DNA of 64,000 nt. It comes from Sphingomicrobium sp. GTDB taxonomy: Bacteria; Pseudomonadota; Alphaproteobacteria; Sphingomonadales; Sphingomonadaceae. The stretch is taken from positions 2,047,501 through 2,111,500 of the forward strand of contig DATCMI010000001.1 in assembly GCA_036563485.1 (NCBI GenBank), in the 5' to 3' direction. Made by a program: the position numbers and the translations under genes. The notes under the pieces were generated by a model that saw only the letters and a program-made list of their open reading frames with translations, was not told the DNA's origin and searched no databases. Positions 1-6,837 of the stretch are shown piece after piece. Position 1 is the first letter of the stretch. Every line of letters begins with the position of its first letter.

Positions 1-1
1 G

Positions 2-331
2 CGCCTGGCGCCAACGATCCGGTCAATCCCGCTGCTCGCGATGCTGGCCTGCGCAGCTTGTGCAGGCGCGCCGCCTATCGTGACAGCGAGCGCTGCCGGC
101 TGCTCCAGCCTCGTCCCTGAAAGCTGGAAAGCCGGTGTCCCCGGCACCGAGCTGCCACAGGGCGACAATGTCGGCGACTGGATCGCCTTCGGTGACGCGC
201 AGACGGGGCGGCTCGACCAGGCCAACGGGCGCACGGCCGACGCGATCGGCATCGTCGAGCGCTGCGAGAAGCGCGACGCGGATGCGGTGAAGAAGGCGAC
301 GCGCGGGTGGCTGGGGAGGCTGTTCGGATGA
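2..331 (+). CDS. Small phage-like lipoprotein (spanin-like), 5' end outside the window
   Basis: The frame is open to the window edge; the first ATG (41) would give a protein starting MLACAACAG, with no charged n-region. The in-frame codons before it add a hydrophobic, basic-ended leader followed by a Cys-rich lipobox-like stretch, so the gene probably starts upstream. The mature part is about 85 residues, hydrophilic, with a second Cys pair and a basic C-terminus. Size, lipobox and position in a run of tiny co-directional genes resemble outer-membrane spanins (Rz1-like) of phage lysis cassettes, where the lipoprotein helps fuse inner and outer membranes. It overlaps the next gene by ATGA. The family assignment is inference; no diagnostic motif exists for spanins. 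Confidence 0.5.
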   Translation, partial: RLAPTIRSIPLLAMLACAACAGAPPIVTASAAGCSSLVPESWKAGVPGTELPQGDNVGDWIAFGDAQTGRLDQANGRTADAIGIVERCEKRDADAVKKATRGWLGRLFG

Positions 332-666
332 AGTTGGCCGAACTGGATCCGCACTGGCTCACCAGAGGCGGGCGGCGGTTTGGGCTGATCTTCCGGTGTC
401 CGACTGATCACGCGTGGTGGCAGGTCGTGATCGTAGAACCGGCCCCGATCTTTCGGGGTGCTGACAGCCAGTTTGAAGCAATCAAGCGGAGCGGTGCAGC
501 GACTGACGGAAAGTGGCAGCCGGCCAATGCTGCCGCCCCATGGCGCATCGACAACATCGAGCAAGCGACGTTCGATGATGTGACGGTTTCGCCTTCCATC
601 GACGGCTCCGCAGGAGGGTTGTGGCACGGCTTTATCACCAACGGTGAGATCGTCGGCGGCCTGTAG
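328..666 (+). CDS. Hypothetical protein in phage-like run
   Basis: This is a 112-residue protein whose ATG overlaps the previous stop (ATGA), which implies translational coupling and argues against the longer in-frame start at 307. No signal peptide or membrane segment is visible. It has several Trp residues, a CPTDHAWW segment near residues 24-31 and a C-terminal VSPSIDGS...WHGFITNGE pattern. That last pattern recalls small phage-associated proteins of the DUF6527 type, which end in a similar 'PSI ... H-aromatic-I-NG' stretch, but the Cys cluster usual in that group is missing. Function unknown; the context suggests a phage or phage-remnant gene. Confidence 0.55.
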   Translation: MKLAELDPHWLTRGGRRFGLIFRCPTDHAWWQVVIVEPAPIFRGADSQFEAIKRSGAATDGKWQPANAAAPWRIDNIEQATFDDVTVSPSIDGSAGGLWHGFITNGEIVGGL

Positions 667-704
667 ATGTTCCCGAATCGTTCCGCTGCGCGTAAGCGGC
701 GGAC

Positions 705-923
705 GTGTCGAACAAGAACGTCCGCGAAGCCTGCGACCTCATGCGGTTCAACTGCGTGGTGCGGATCGACTGCGCCTGCGGCAACAGCCGGCTGATGGGC
801 GGGCTCGAGGCGCTCCGCACCTTCGGCAAGACACCGATCAAGAGCTACGCCGAGCGGCTGCGCTGTTCGCGCTGCGGCGGCAAGCGGGCGCGAGTCCAGG
901 TGGACACCGTCCCGCTGCGCTGA
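705..923 (+). CDS. Small zinc-ribbon-like protein in phage-like run
   Basis: A GTG-started 72-residue protein. It contains CAC at residues 23-25 and CSRC at residues 54-57, a two-knuckle arrangement typical of small zinc ribbons, and is otherwise basic. No helix-turn-helix is recognised. It lies 38 nt after the preceding small gene and ends 113 nt before a tRNA-like gene on the other strand. Small zinc-ribbon proteins of this kind are common in phage and prophage gene runs of sphingomonads, so a nucleic-acid-binding accessory role is possible but unproven. Confidence 0.5.
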   Translation: MSNKNVREACDLMRFNCVVRIDCACGNSRLMGGLEALRTFGKTPIKSYAERLRCSRCGGKRARVQVDTVPLR

Positions 924-1036
924 CGCTGCTGCTCCACCGCCGCAAAATGGGTCGAGGAGGACGCCGCGGCGCATTTTAGCTGTTAGCAAATCTGCAAAGG
1001 TGCGTTACACCCGTGACGCTCGTAGCTTGTTTGGTG

Positions 1037-1110
1037 TGGGCTCGGCAGGATTCGAACCTGCGACCGGGGACCTACGAAGAACCTGCTCTATCCAGCTGAG
1101 CTACGAGCCC
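1037..1110 (-). tRNA. tRNA-Arg-like gene with abnormal anticodon arm
   Basis: On the minus strand the acceptor stem GGGCTCG/CGAGCCC pairs over all 7 bp. The D-arm (GCTC/GAGC, loop AGCTGGATA with the A20 typical of tRNA-Arg) and the T-arm (GCAGG/CCTGC with TTCGAAT loop) are perfect, and the total length is the normal 74 nt. The anticodon arm is not normal. In the standard register the stem is GGTTC/GTCCC, with two mismatched pairs, and the anticodon would be CGT. Shifting by one base gives a loop reading TCG with a mostly wobble stem. CCA is not encoded directly after the discriminator. It may be a weak Arg tRNA, a pseudo-tRNA, or a gene altered by phage integration; phage-like genes end just beside it. 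Confidence 0.55.
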
Positions 1111-1186
1111 CACACCGTCTTCCGGTAAATGCGTGAGTCGGCCCCGACGCAAGCATTGACCCGCCATTATCCCCAAAATTTTCGTC

Positions 1187-1594
1187 TCAGCGGAGGCGAC
1201 AGGCGCGCCGGACGGCGAATCCGTTGTCGTAGTCGGGGATGTATCGGGCGACTCGCTGCTCGATCTGGCGGCAGTTGAGGTTCACCTTGCCGGCCCAGGC
1301 GATCGCCAGCAGTCGGCCGTACCGGTCTCGTCCAGCTCGTTCGAGACGAAGGACTTCGCCCCGCGCGCGCAACGGCCGAATGAGACGCATCAGCGACGCC
1401 TTTCCCGCCTTGGCGAGCCGATCGTCGCAGCGATGGTTGCCGAACCGCTCCCGACACGGCCGCGACGAGCGCCGGTCGGCGGCGTCGATCCCGAGCAGCC
1501 GCACTTCCCCCACATATCCGCCGGGTCCGCGGCAGCGCAGGCTGTCGCCGTCGACCACCCAGGGCGAGAAGCAGGCCACGATTGCGAAAAGCAT
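1187..1594 (-). CDS. Thermonuclease-family (SNase-like) secreted protein
   Basis: A 135-residue protein. A short hydrophobic leader is followed by VVDGDSLRC and VRLLGIDAAD, the strand pattern of staphylococcal-nuclease folds (conserved DGD and the R..GID loop), and later by RDRYGRLLA, which carries the conserved Arg near the active site. Family enzymes hydrolyse DNA and RNA 5'-phosphodiester bonds using calcium. The usual GIDAPE is GIDAAD here, so the Glu of the classic catalytic triad is not where expected and activity is uncertain. Four or more Cys residues fit an exported, disulfide-bonded protein. It stands alone, divergent from the downstream permease. Confidence 0.75.
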   Translation of the reverse strand: MLFAIVACFSPWVVDGDSLRCRGPGGYVGEVRLLGIDAADRRSSRPCRERFGNHRCDDRLAKAGKASLMRLIRPLRARGEVLRLERAGRDRYGRLLAIAWAGKVNLNCRQIEQRVARYIPDYDNGFAVRRACRLR

Positions 1595-1693
1595 GGCTCC
1601 CAGTGCCTCAGCAGGCGATCTTCAGCAATGTACTGCTGCGCCCGATCCTCCCCGGGGGTACCAAGCAGCTAGCGGCGCAGCGGCCGTCGCCCT

Positions 1694-2929
1694 ATGCTGC
1701 TGTTCATGGACGCGCGGACCCGCAGGCAGCTCGACGACACTGAGGATGACGCGCGCGTCATCGCCGAGACGATCACCATCAAGCGCGACCGACTGCTCGC
1801 CTCGCTGACCCTGATCGCCGGCATCGGCCTGATCGTCGTCCTCCCGTTCGCGCTCCGCGGCGGCGCCGAATTCTTCATGCCGGTGACGGCCGCGCTGGTG
1901 GTCGCGATCGCGCTGGTGCCCCTGCTTGAATGGTTCGAGCGGCGGGGCCTTCCGTCGAAGCTCTCAGCGGCGCTGTGCGTCGTCATCTTCCTGCTGCTGG
2001 CGATCTTCGCCTTGGCCTCGATCGTGCTGCCGGCCAGCAACTGGGTGGCGCAGGTTCCAACGAAGATGCCGCAAGTGCGGGAAGCGCTGGAGCCGGTCCT
2101 CGATCTCTACAAGAGCCTCGACCGCTTCATCGACCGGACTGTCTCGCAGATCGCGATCACGCAGGAAAGCACTCGGGCGGTGCGGATCGAGACTCCGAAT
2201 TCGATGTCGAGCCTGCTTCTGAGCTCGGCGCCGCACCTGCTCATCCAGCTGTTCTTCGCGCTGCTCGTGATCTTCTTCTTCCTCGCCGGCTGGACGGCCA
2301 TGCGCAAGAAGACGATCGTCAGCCGCGGCAGCTTCGAAGGGGCGCTGACCACCGCGCGGGTGATCCAGCAGGTCGTCGACGCGACCTCGACCTATCTTGG
2401 CACTATCACCCTCATCAACGTCAGCCTGGGCGCGATCACCGCGCTCGCCTTGTGGTGGGCGGGCATGCCGTCGCCGATCATGTGGGGCGGCATCGTCGCG
2501 GTCGCGAACTACATCCCGTACTTGGGCCCCATCGTCGCGGCATTGCTGCTGTTCATGGGCGGGCTGATGACATTCGGCGACATCTGGGGGGCACTGGTGC
2601 CGCCGGCGATCTTCATCGGACTGCATCTCGTCGAGGCGAACTTCTTCACGCCGCTGATCGTGGGCCACCGGCTCACCATCAGCCCGCTGTCGATCCTGGT
2701 TTCGCTGTCCTTCTGGGCGTGGATCTGGGGGACGACGGGCGCGCTTCTTGCTGTGCCCTTGCTGATCATCATGAAGACGATCTTCTCGGCCGCGGGCACG
2801 CCCGACATCGCCGGCTTCCTGTTCGAGCATGGAACTTTGACCCATGCCGGGGAGGATGACGAAGAGGAGATTGACGAACGGCAGGAAATGCAGCCGGCGA
2901 TGGTTGACACTCCAAAGGCCGCCTCGTAA
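1694..2929 (+). CDS. AI-2E family transporter (PerM-like inner-membrane permease)
   Basis: A 411-residue polytopic protein of the AI-2E/PerM family (PF01594). A hydrophilic N-terminus of about 32 residues precedes paired membrane helices (about 35-110). A periplasmic or cytosolic segment follows (110-175), then five or so further helices ending near 370 and an acidic tail. The loop with PYLGPIVAA and the late hydrophobic IGLHLVEANFFTPLIVGHRL segment are family hallmarks. Members have been linked to autoinducer-2 or Na+/H+ transport, but the substrate cannot be read from sequence. The start at 1694 is the longest; an ATG at 1706 is an alternative. The next feature downstream is tRNA-Asp, 19 nt away. 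Confidence 0.88.
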   Translation: MLLFMDARTRRQLDDTEDDARVIAETITIKRDRLLASLTLIAGIGLIVVLPFALRGGAEFFMPVTAALVVAIALVPLLEWFERRGLPSKLSAALCVVIFLLLAIFALASIVLPASNWVAQVPTKMPQVREALEPVLDLYKSLDRFIDRTVSQIAITQESTRAVRIETPNSMSSLLLSSAPHLLIQLFFALLVIFFFLAGWTAMRKKTIVSRGSFEGALTTARVIQQVVDATSTYLGTITLINVSLGAITALALWWAGMPSPIMWGGIVAVANYIPYLGPIVAALLLFMGGLMTFGDIWGALVPPAIFIGLHLVEANFFTPLIVGHRLTISPLSILVSLSFWAWIWGTTGALLAVPLLIIMKTIFSAAGTPDIAGFLFEHGTLTHAGEDDEEEIDERQEMQPAMVDTPKAAS

Positions 2930-2948
2930 CCGCCCCCCACGCCAAAAC

Positions 2949-3025
<77 letters not shown>

Positions 3026-3038
3026 CTTCACACATGAT

Positions 3039-3073
3039 GTTTCAGTGGGTTAGGGCGCCGGTCGCATGGCCGG
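3039..3073 (+). repeat. Degenerate partial copy of tRNA-Asp (D-arm to anticodon arm)
   Basis: The stretch CAGTGGGTTAGGGCGCCGG matches the tRNA-Asp segment CAGTTGGTTAGAGCGCCGG, beginning at 2961, at 17 of 19 positions. The similarity continues more weakly to a second CCGG where the anticodon stem would close. No acceptor or T-arm follows, so this is not a functional tRNA. The ATG of the J-domain gene lies inside it. It may be a remnant of tandem duplication or of integration at the tRNA. Confidence 0.5.
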
Positions 3074-3845
3074 ACGAGCCTCCGCATTTGCCGTTCTCGG
3101 GCTTGAGCCGGGCGCAGACGCCGCCGCGATCGATGCCGCCTATCGCCGGCTGATCAAGCAATATCATCCGGATCGGGAGGGCGGCGACGGGGTGCGCGCA
3201 GCCGAGATCATCCATGCCTACCGGGAGCTCCGGGGCGGCAGGGCGCTCGTCGATCCCTTGCAGTTCAACGAGAACCTTCGGCCACGCCGAAGGCGGCGCC
3301 GCTGGCCGTGGACGGCGGCGCTTGCGCTACTGACATTTGGAGCCGGCGGCTACCTGGTCGCCACCGAAGTTCCCCTGCAGCTTACGGAGCGGTTCGCACT
3401 CCCGAAGCCCGCCGCGCCCAAGCACCGCGGCCGCCACCCGGTAAACGCGATGGAGGAGCCGCTGAATTTGCGTGCGATCGACAATGCAATCGCCGAAGCG
3501 GTGGACCTGCACGAAACGAAGGACGAGATGGCGCTCGCCGCGTTTAGCCGCGAGTGTCACCGGCAGCTGCGCGAGCGGCCCAGCGTCGAGCTGCTCGACC
3601 GCTGCGCCGCCTTCGACAATGCCGTGGTCGGGCTAGAGGACCGCGATCCGCTCCGTGACGCTGGACCCTTCGCGCCACTTGCGGTGACCGGACGTCAATG
3701 GAGCGCCGCGTCGGTGCTATCGGACGATTATCTGGCGATCGACGGCCGCCTCGACAAAGTCAGGCTTCGCGTCGAGCTTGCCCTGGCTCCGCGCGAGCCT
3801 CCGCCTGAAGTCCCCCGACACTCGGAGGACACAGCCTCCGATTAG
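3066..3845 (+). CDS. J-domain membrane protein (DjlA/DnaJ-like co-chaperone)
   Basis: A 259-residue protein. Residues 5-60 form a J domain with the HPD tripeptide at 34-36, which stimulates the ATPase of an Hsp70 partner (DnaK). A basic stretch RRRRRRWPW near 74-82 then leads into one membrane segment (about 82-102), so the J domain should face the cytoplasm and the remaining 155 residues the periplasm. No G/F-rich or zinc-finger region is present, so it is not DnaJ itself. The ATG lies within a degenerate tRNA-Asp copy and has no clear Shine-Dalgarno site. Its stop overlaps that of the convergent wall hydrolase by four bases. Confidence 0.8.
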   Translation: MAGRASAFAVLGLEPGADAAAIDAAYRRLIKQYHPDREGGDGVRAAEIIHAYRELRGGRALVDPLQFNENLRPRRRRRRWPWTAALALLTFGAGGYLVATEVPLQLTERFALPKPAAPKHRGRHPVNAMEEPLNLRAIDNAIAEAVDLHETKDEMALAAFSRECHRQLRERPSVELLDRCAAFDNAVVGLEDRDPLRDAGPFAPLAVTGRQWSAASVLSDDYLAIDGRLDKVRLRVELALAPREPPPEVPRHSEDTASD

Positions 3846-4963
3846 CGCTCCGCGCCGCCGAGCACAGCGCCGCCGGACTTCACCGCTGGTGCAGGCTTGC
3901 CGAGCGGCTGCTGGTCCGCGGCGGTGGTGTCGGAAGACAAAGACCATTTGAGGTTGTCCGAGGCCTCGAACTTCTTCTCGTAAACCTCGGGAACGGCCTT
4001 GTTCGACGCCTCGCGCGCGGCAAGGTTGAAGCGGACGGCAACGCGCTTGTCGCCGCGCATCGACGGCTCGAGCTTGACCGCTTCCGCGCCGGGGATTTCC
4101 TTCACCGCCTCGGCGAGTTCCTGCTCCGGAGGTGTCTGGACGGTGCGCGGCACAGCCAAGGCGGCACTTCGCAAGGCCGCGGCGATCGGCTCACGGCCGG
4201 CATAAGCTTCGTTGAACGCTGCGGGCTGCCCCCAGGCGCCCGCCCAACGATAGAACATGTGCGCACCGAGCACTGCATTCTTGGCAAGCGTCGGCGCCCA
4301 GTAGGGCAGCACATAATTGGCATGGTAGTGAGTGGCCCAGCCGACCGGCGCGAACACCGCGCCTCCGAGGGCGTCCTCGGCAATCTTGTAGGCGCGTCGC
4401 CAGACGTCCGCGGCCGGAGCCCGCGCAAGTGAGCCGTCGCAAGTGAACGTGAACTGGCAGCCGGTGGTGCGCGTCGATCCTTCGTAGACGACGCCGCAGA
4501 CCGTCGCCGGGAAAGCCGGGTGACGGACGCGGTTGAGCACGACCTGGGCAACCGCACGTCCGCCGTCGGCATCCTGGTTGCCAGCTTCGTAGTAAACGGC
4601 GCTGGCGAGGCACTGGAGCGCCTGCGCGCGCGCCGTATCGCTGCCGCGGAAGACGAACGGCCGCGCGGCCGGGTTGGGGCCGCTCGCAAGCGGGATCTCG
4701 GCATTGACCTTGACCGCCTGGTCGGGCGCGATCTGCTTCATGATCAGCGGCGGCGGGGCCGGCGGCGCCGCGTGCGCGGCCGGGGCAGTGACACCCGGCA
4801 GGACAGCGGTGCCGACCGCGACAAAGGCTACGAAGCCAAGCACACCCAGGCCGATCGTCTCACGCGGGTACGCGCGGGCAAGCAGCTGCGCACGGTTCTT
4901 CAACCGCATCGCAGTCGCCGGCAGCCCGCCAAACGGGCGTTCAAGGACAATAGCCTCAGGCAT
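3842..4963 (-). CDS. Cell wall hydrolase, SleB family
   Basis: A 373-residue protein. A cytoplasmic N-terminus of about 35 residues precedes one membrane or signal segment (about 36-60) and an Ala/Pro-rich linker. The SleB-type domain (PF07486, roughly 110-240) has SAVYYEAGNQ, carrying the conserved catalytic-type Glu, then VAQVVLNRVRHP, GCQFTFTCDG and a late ATHYHANYV motif. SleB-family enzymes cleave peptidoglycan glycan strands; in alphaproteobacteria they act in the periplasm in wall remodelling. The C-terminal 120 residues are a hydrophilic extension with no recognised fold. An internal Met at residue 19 is an alternative start. Confidence 0.88.
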   Translation of the reverse strand: MPEAIVLERPFGGLPATAMRLKNRAQLLARAYPRETIGLGVLGFVAFVAVGTAVLPGVTAPAAHAAPPAPPPLIMKQIAPDQAVKVNAEIPLASGPNPAARPFVFRGSDTARAQALQCLASAVYYEAGNQDADGGRAVAQVVLNRVRHPAFPATVCGVVYEGSTRTTGCQFTFTCDGSLARAPAADVWRRAYKIAEDALGGAVFAPVGWATHYHANYVLPYWAPTLAKNAVLGAHMFYRWAGAWGQPAAFNEAYAGREPIAAALRSAALAVPRTVQTPPEQELAEAVKEIPGAEAVKLEPSMRGDKRVAVRFNLAAREASNKAVPEVYEKKFEASDNLKWSLSSDTTAADQQPLGKPAPAVKSGGAVLGGAER

Positions 4964-4995
4964 TCTTGGTGGTATACCCCCCTAATACACTCAGT

Positions 4996-5235
4996 TCAAC
5001 GTTTCGGCGCCTGCGGATTTCGCAAGCTGCCCGTCTGCATCCATCTCACCAGCGGTTTCAACGGGATGATCCAGGCTATTCCCATAACGAGATAGAATAG
5101 AGCCTGAACGATTACAGGCCATGTCCCGACCAACTGGGCAAGACTCGCGACGAGTCCCGCCCAAATGAGAATCAGCAGCAGAATCATGCATATGCCGACA
5201 AGCTTGCGGGCGGACGGCGGGTGAAATGTGGGCAC
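4996..5235 (-). CDS. DUF2842 small membrane protein
   Basis: A 79-residue protein: a basic N-terminus ending in RKLVG, then two hydrophobic helices (about 13-35 and 39-58) and a basic tail. This matches the DUF2842 family, short two-helix inner-membrane proteins almost confined to Alphaproteobacteria. Function unknown. It lies just upstream of, and co-directional with, the SleB-type gene, though a separate promoter for the latter is possible. Confidence 0.8.
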   Translation of the reverse strand: MPTFHPPSARKLVGICMILLLILIWAGLVASLAQLVGTWPVIVQALFYLVMGIAWIIPLKPLVRWMQTGSLRNPQAPKR

Positions 5236-5730
5236 GACGAAGGCTATGAGCCGTTAGCAGAATCTATAAACACGCTCATGCTCGACAGACTGGAAAAACA
5301 CGCTTTAGTAACCTTCTGAAAAAAACGCGAGCAAATCGGCCATCAACGCGTTGCTCCTGAGCCAGATTGGCGGCTCTTGCGGCGCGGCTCAGCTTCGCTG
5401 CTGGAATCCCCCCGAAATCGCGGGAATCCGGTCGCGCCTCTGCGCGATCTTACGTGCAGCCGGGCGGGACAACTGCCGCCCCGCGTTGCGGTTCGGCTGC
5501 TCTGCACAATGTTCGGCCCATCTTGCAACGGAGATAGCACCTTCGACGTATATCGCTCCCGAACACCGCAGACCGCCATTTTGAAGCGCTCGCTTAGAAA
5601 TTGCTTATGATACCGCAGCGGCGCGGCACCACTTCTGGCGCTCCGGTCGAACTGCACTTTCGTATAGAAATTCTTTACTCCGATTCTGTATAAACCGAAT
5701 TTCACTTACTGAACCTAGTGGGGGCAAATC
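5236..5730. other. Intergenic region between DUF2842 gene and pilus cluster
   Basis: No open frame here has credible protein features. The part nearest the DUF2842 gene is A/T-rich, with a TATAGA hexamer on the minus strand near 5260-5268 that could serve as its -10. The last 100 bases before the pilin ATG are also A/T-rich and contain TATAAA-like hexamers, a likely location for the pilus promoter, but no convincing -35/-10 pair was found. The middle (5350-5520) is GC-rich and unexplained. Confidence 0.4.
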
Positions 5731-6279
5731 ATGACAGGTCAGAATAAGACCCGTAGCGTACTGGCCGCGGGCTGCGCCTTGTTCGCGCAACCGGCAGTGG
5801 CTGCTACGCAGGGAAGTCTCGGTAACACATCAAACGGGTCGGTTCAGATCACTGCAACAGTTCCAGCACAAGTGCAGATCAGCGGACTGTCCGACTTCTC
5901 CTTCGGCACGCTTGATCCCTCAACGGCCGCATCGAGCGCGAAGAATGTCTGCGTCTGGAGCAACACCTCGACGCGCGGCTATAATGTTAAGGCAACCGGC
6001 AGCGGTACCGGCGGCGCGTTTACCTTGAGCAATGGCAGCTCGACGCTTGCCTACGGTGTCGAATGGGCCGGAAGCACGGGCCAGACTTCCGGGACCACCC
6101 TCACGACGAACACCGCGCTGACGGGGCTCACGTCGACGGCAGGGAGCCCAACCTGCGCAAGCGCCCCGACGACGACCGCTAGCTTGATCGTCAAGTTCAG
6201 CACCGCGCAGATGCAGGCAGCTGCAGGCAGTGCCACCGCATACACCGGGACGCTGAACCTGGTGGTCGCTCCCGAATAA
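5731..6279 (+). CDS. Spore coat U (SCPU) domain pilin subunit
   Basis: A 182-residue protein. A signal peptide (about 1-24, ending AVA-A) precedes one SCPU domain (PF05229, about 35-182) with the family pattern: an N-terminal strand near VPAQVQISG, F-SFGTLDP, a Cys after the NVC motif, RGYNVKATGSG and a terminal LNLVVAPE strand. SCPU proteins are subunits of archaic/sigma-type chaperone-usher pili; the final strand and the exposed N-terminal strand allow donor-strand exchange. It is the first gene of a cluster with a second SCPU gene 10 nt downstream, then usher and chaperone. It is probably the main shaft subunit, judging by position. Confidence 0.88.
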   Translation: MTGQNKTRSVLAAGCALFAQPAVAATQGSLGNTSNGSVQITATVPAQVQISGLSDFSFGTLDPSTAASSAKNVCVWSNTSTRGYNVKATGSGTGGAFTLSNGSSTLAYGVEWAGSTGQTSGTTLTTNTALTGLTSTAGSPTCASAPTTTASLIVKFSTAQMQAAAGSATAYTGTLNLVVAPE

Positions 6280-6288
6280 GTCTGGGCG

Positions 6289-6834
6289 GTGCCGCGGCTA
6301 ACCACTGCCGCCCCGCTAGGGCGGCGCGGACGACGTGGACAACGCGGACGAGCGCTTCGTGGCGGCTTGTTCACTTTGCTGGTTGCAGCAGTCAGCGGCT
6401 TCGCGGTGTCCGCGGCACATGCTCAGAAGGTCAGTATCGACGATCTTAGCGATGTGACGTTCGGAACGCTGAGCGACCTCTCGATCGATGCGATTTCCGC
6501 ACAAAACATTTGTGTGTTTAGCGGCTCGAAGACCGACGGCTATAATGTGACTGCGGTCGGCGGCGGGGCGGGCGGCGCCTTCACCTTAAGCTCGGGCGGG
6601 CAGTCGCTCGGGTATGAGGTGCAGTGGAACAGCGGGACCGGACAATCCTCCGGATTTCAGCTAGCGCCCAATGTGCCGTTGACTGGGCAGGTTGCGGCGG
6701 GCGCGAAGCAAAGCTGTAAAAACGGCCCGATCTCCACCGCAACCCTGATCGTCGTGCTGCGCTCCGCCGCTTTGTCGAGAACTACCGCCGGCGCGTACAG
6801 TGGAACGCTGTCGCTCACCATCGCGCCCGAGTGA
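6289..6834 (+). CDS. Second SCPU-domain pilin subunit
   Basis: A GTG-started 181-residue protein with an unusually Arg-rich N-terminus before a hydrophobic signal segment ending SAAHA. The mature part repeats the SCPU pattern of its neighbour: DVTFGTLSD, NICVFSG, DGYNVTAVG, a second Cys near KQSCKNG and the terminal strand LSLTIAPE. Identity to the upstream paralogue is clear but not close. It therefore looks like a distinct subunit, perhaps tip or minor, rather than a fresh duplicate. The usher gene starts 3 nt after its stop. The true start could be a later codon, because the basic leader is long for a Sec signal. Confidence 0.82.
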   Translation: MPRLTTAAPLGRRGRRGQRGRALRGGLFTLLVAAVSGFAVSAAHAQKVSIDDLSDVTFGTLSDLSIDAISAQNICVFSGSKTDGYNVTAVGGGAGGAFTLSSGGQSLGYEVQWNSGTGQSSGFQLAPNVPLTGQVAAGAKQSCKNGPISTATLIVVLRSAALSRTTAGAYSGTLSLTIAPE

Positions 6835-6837
6835 AGT

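Noticed and set aside
3026-3065. A second functional tRNA after tRNA-Asp
   Set aside because: Only the D-arm to anticodon-arm part is present; no acceptor pairing or T-loop follows.
5343-5705. Long open frames on both strands upstream of the pilus cluster
   Set aside because: They give Arg/Ser-rich translations without domains, overlap each other, and sit where the pilus promoter should be.
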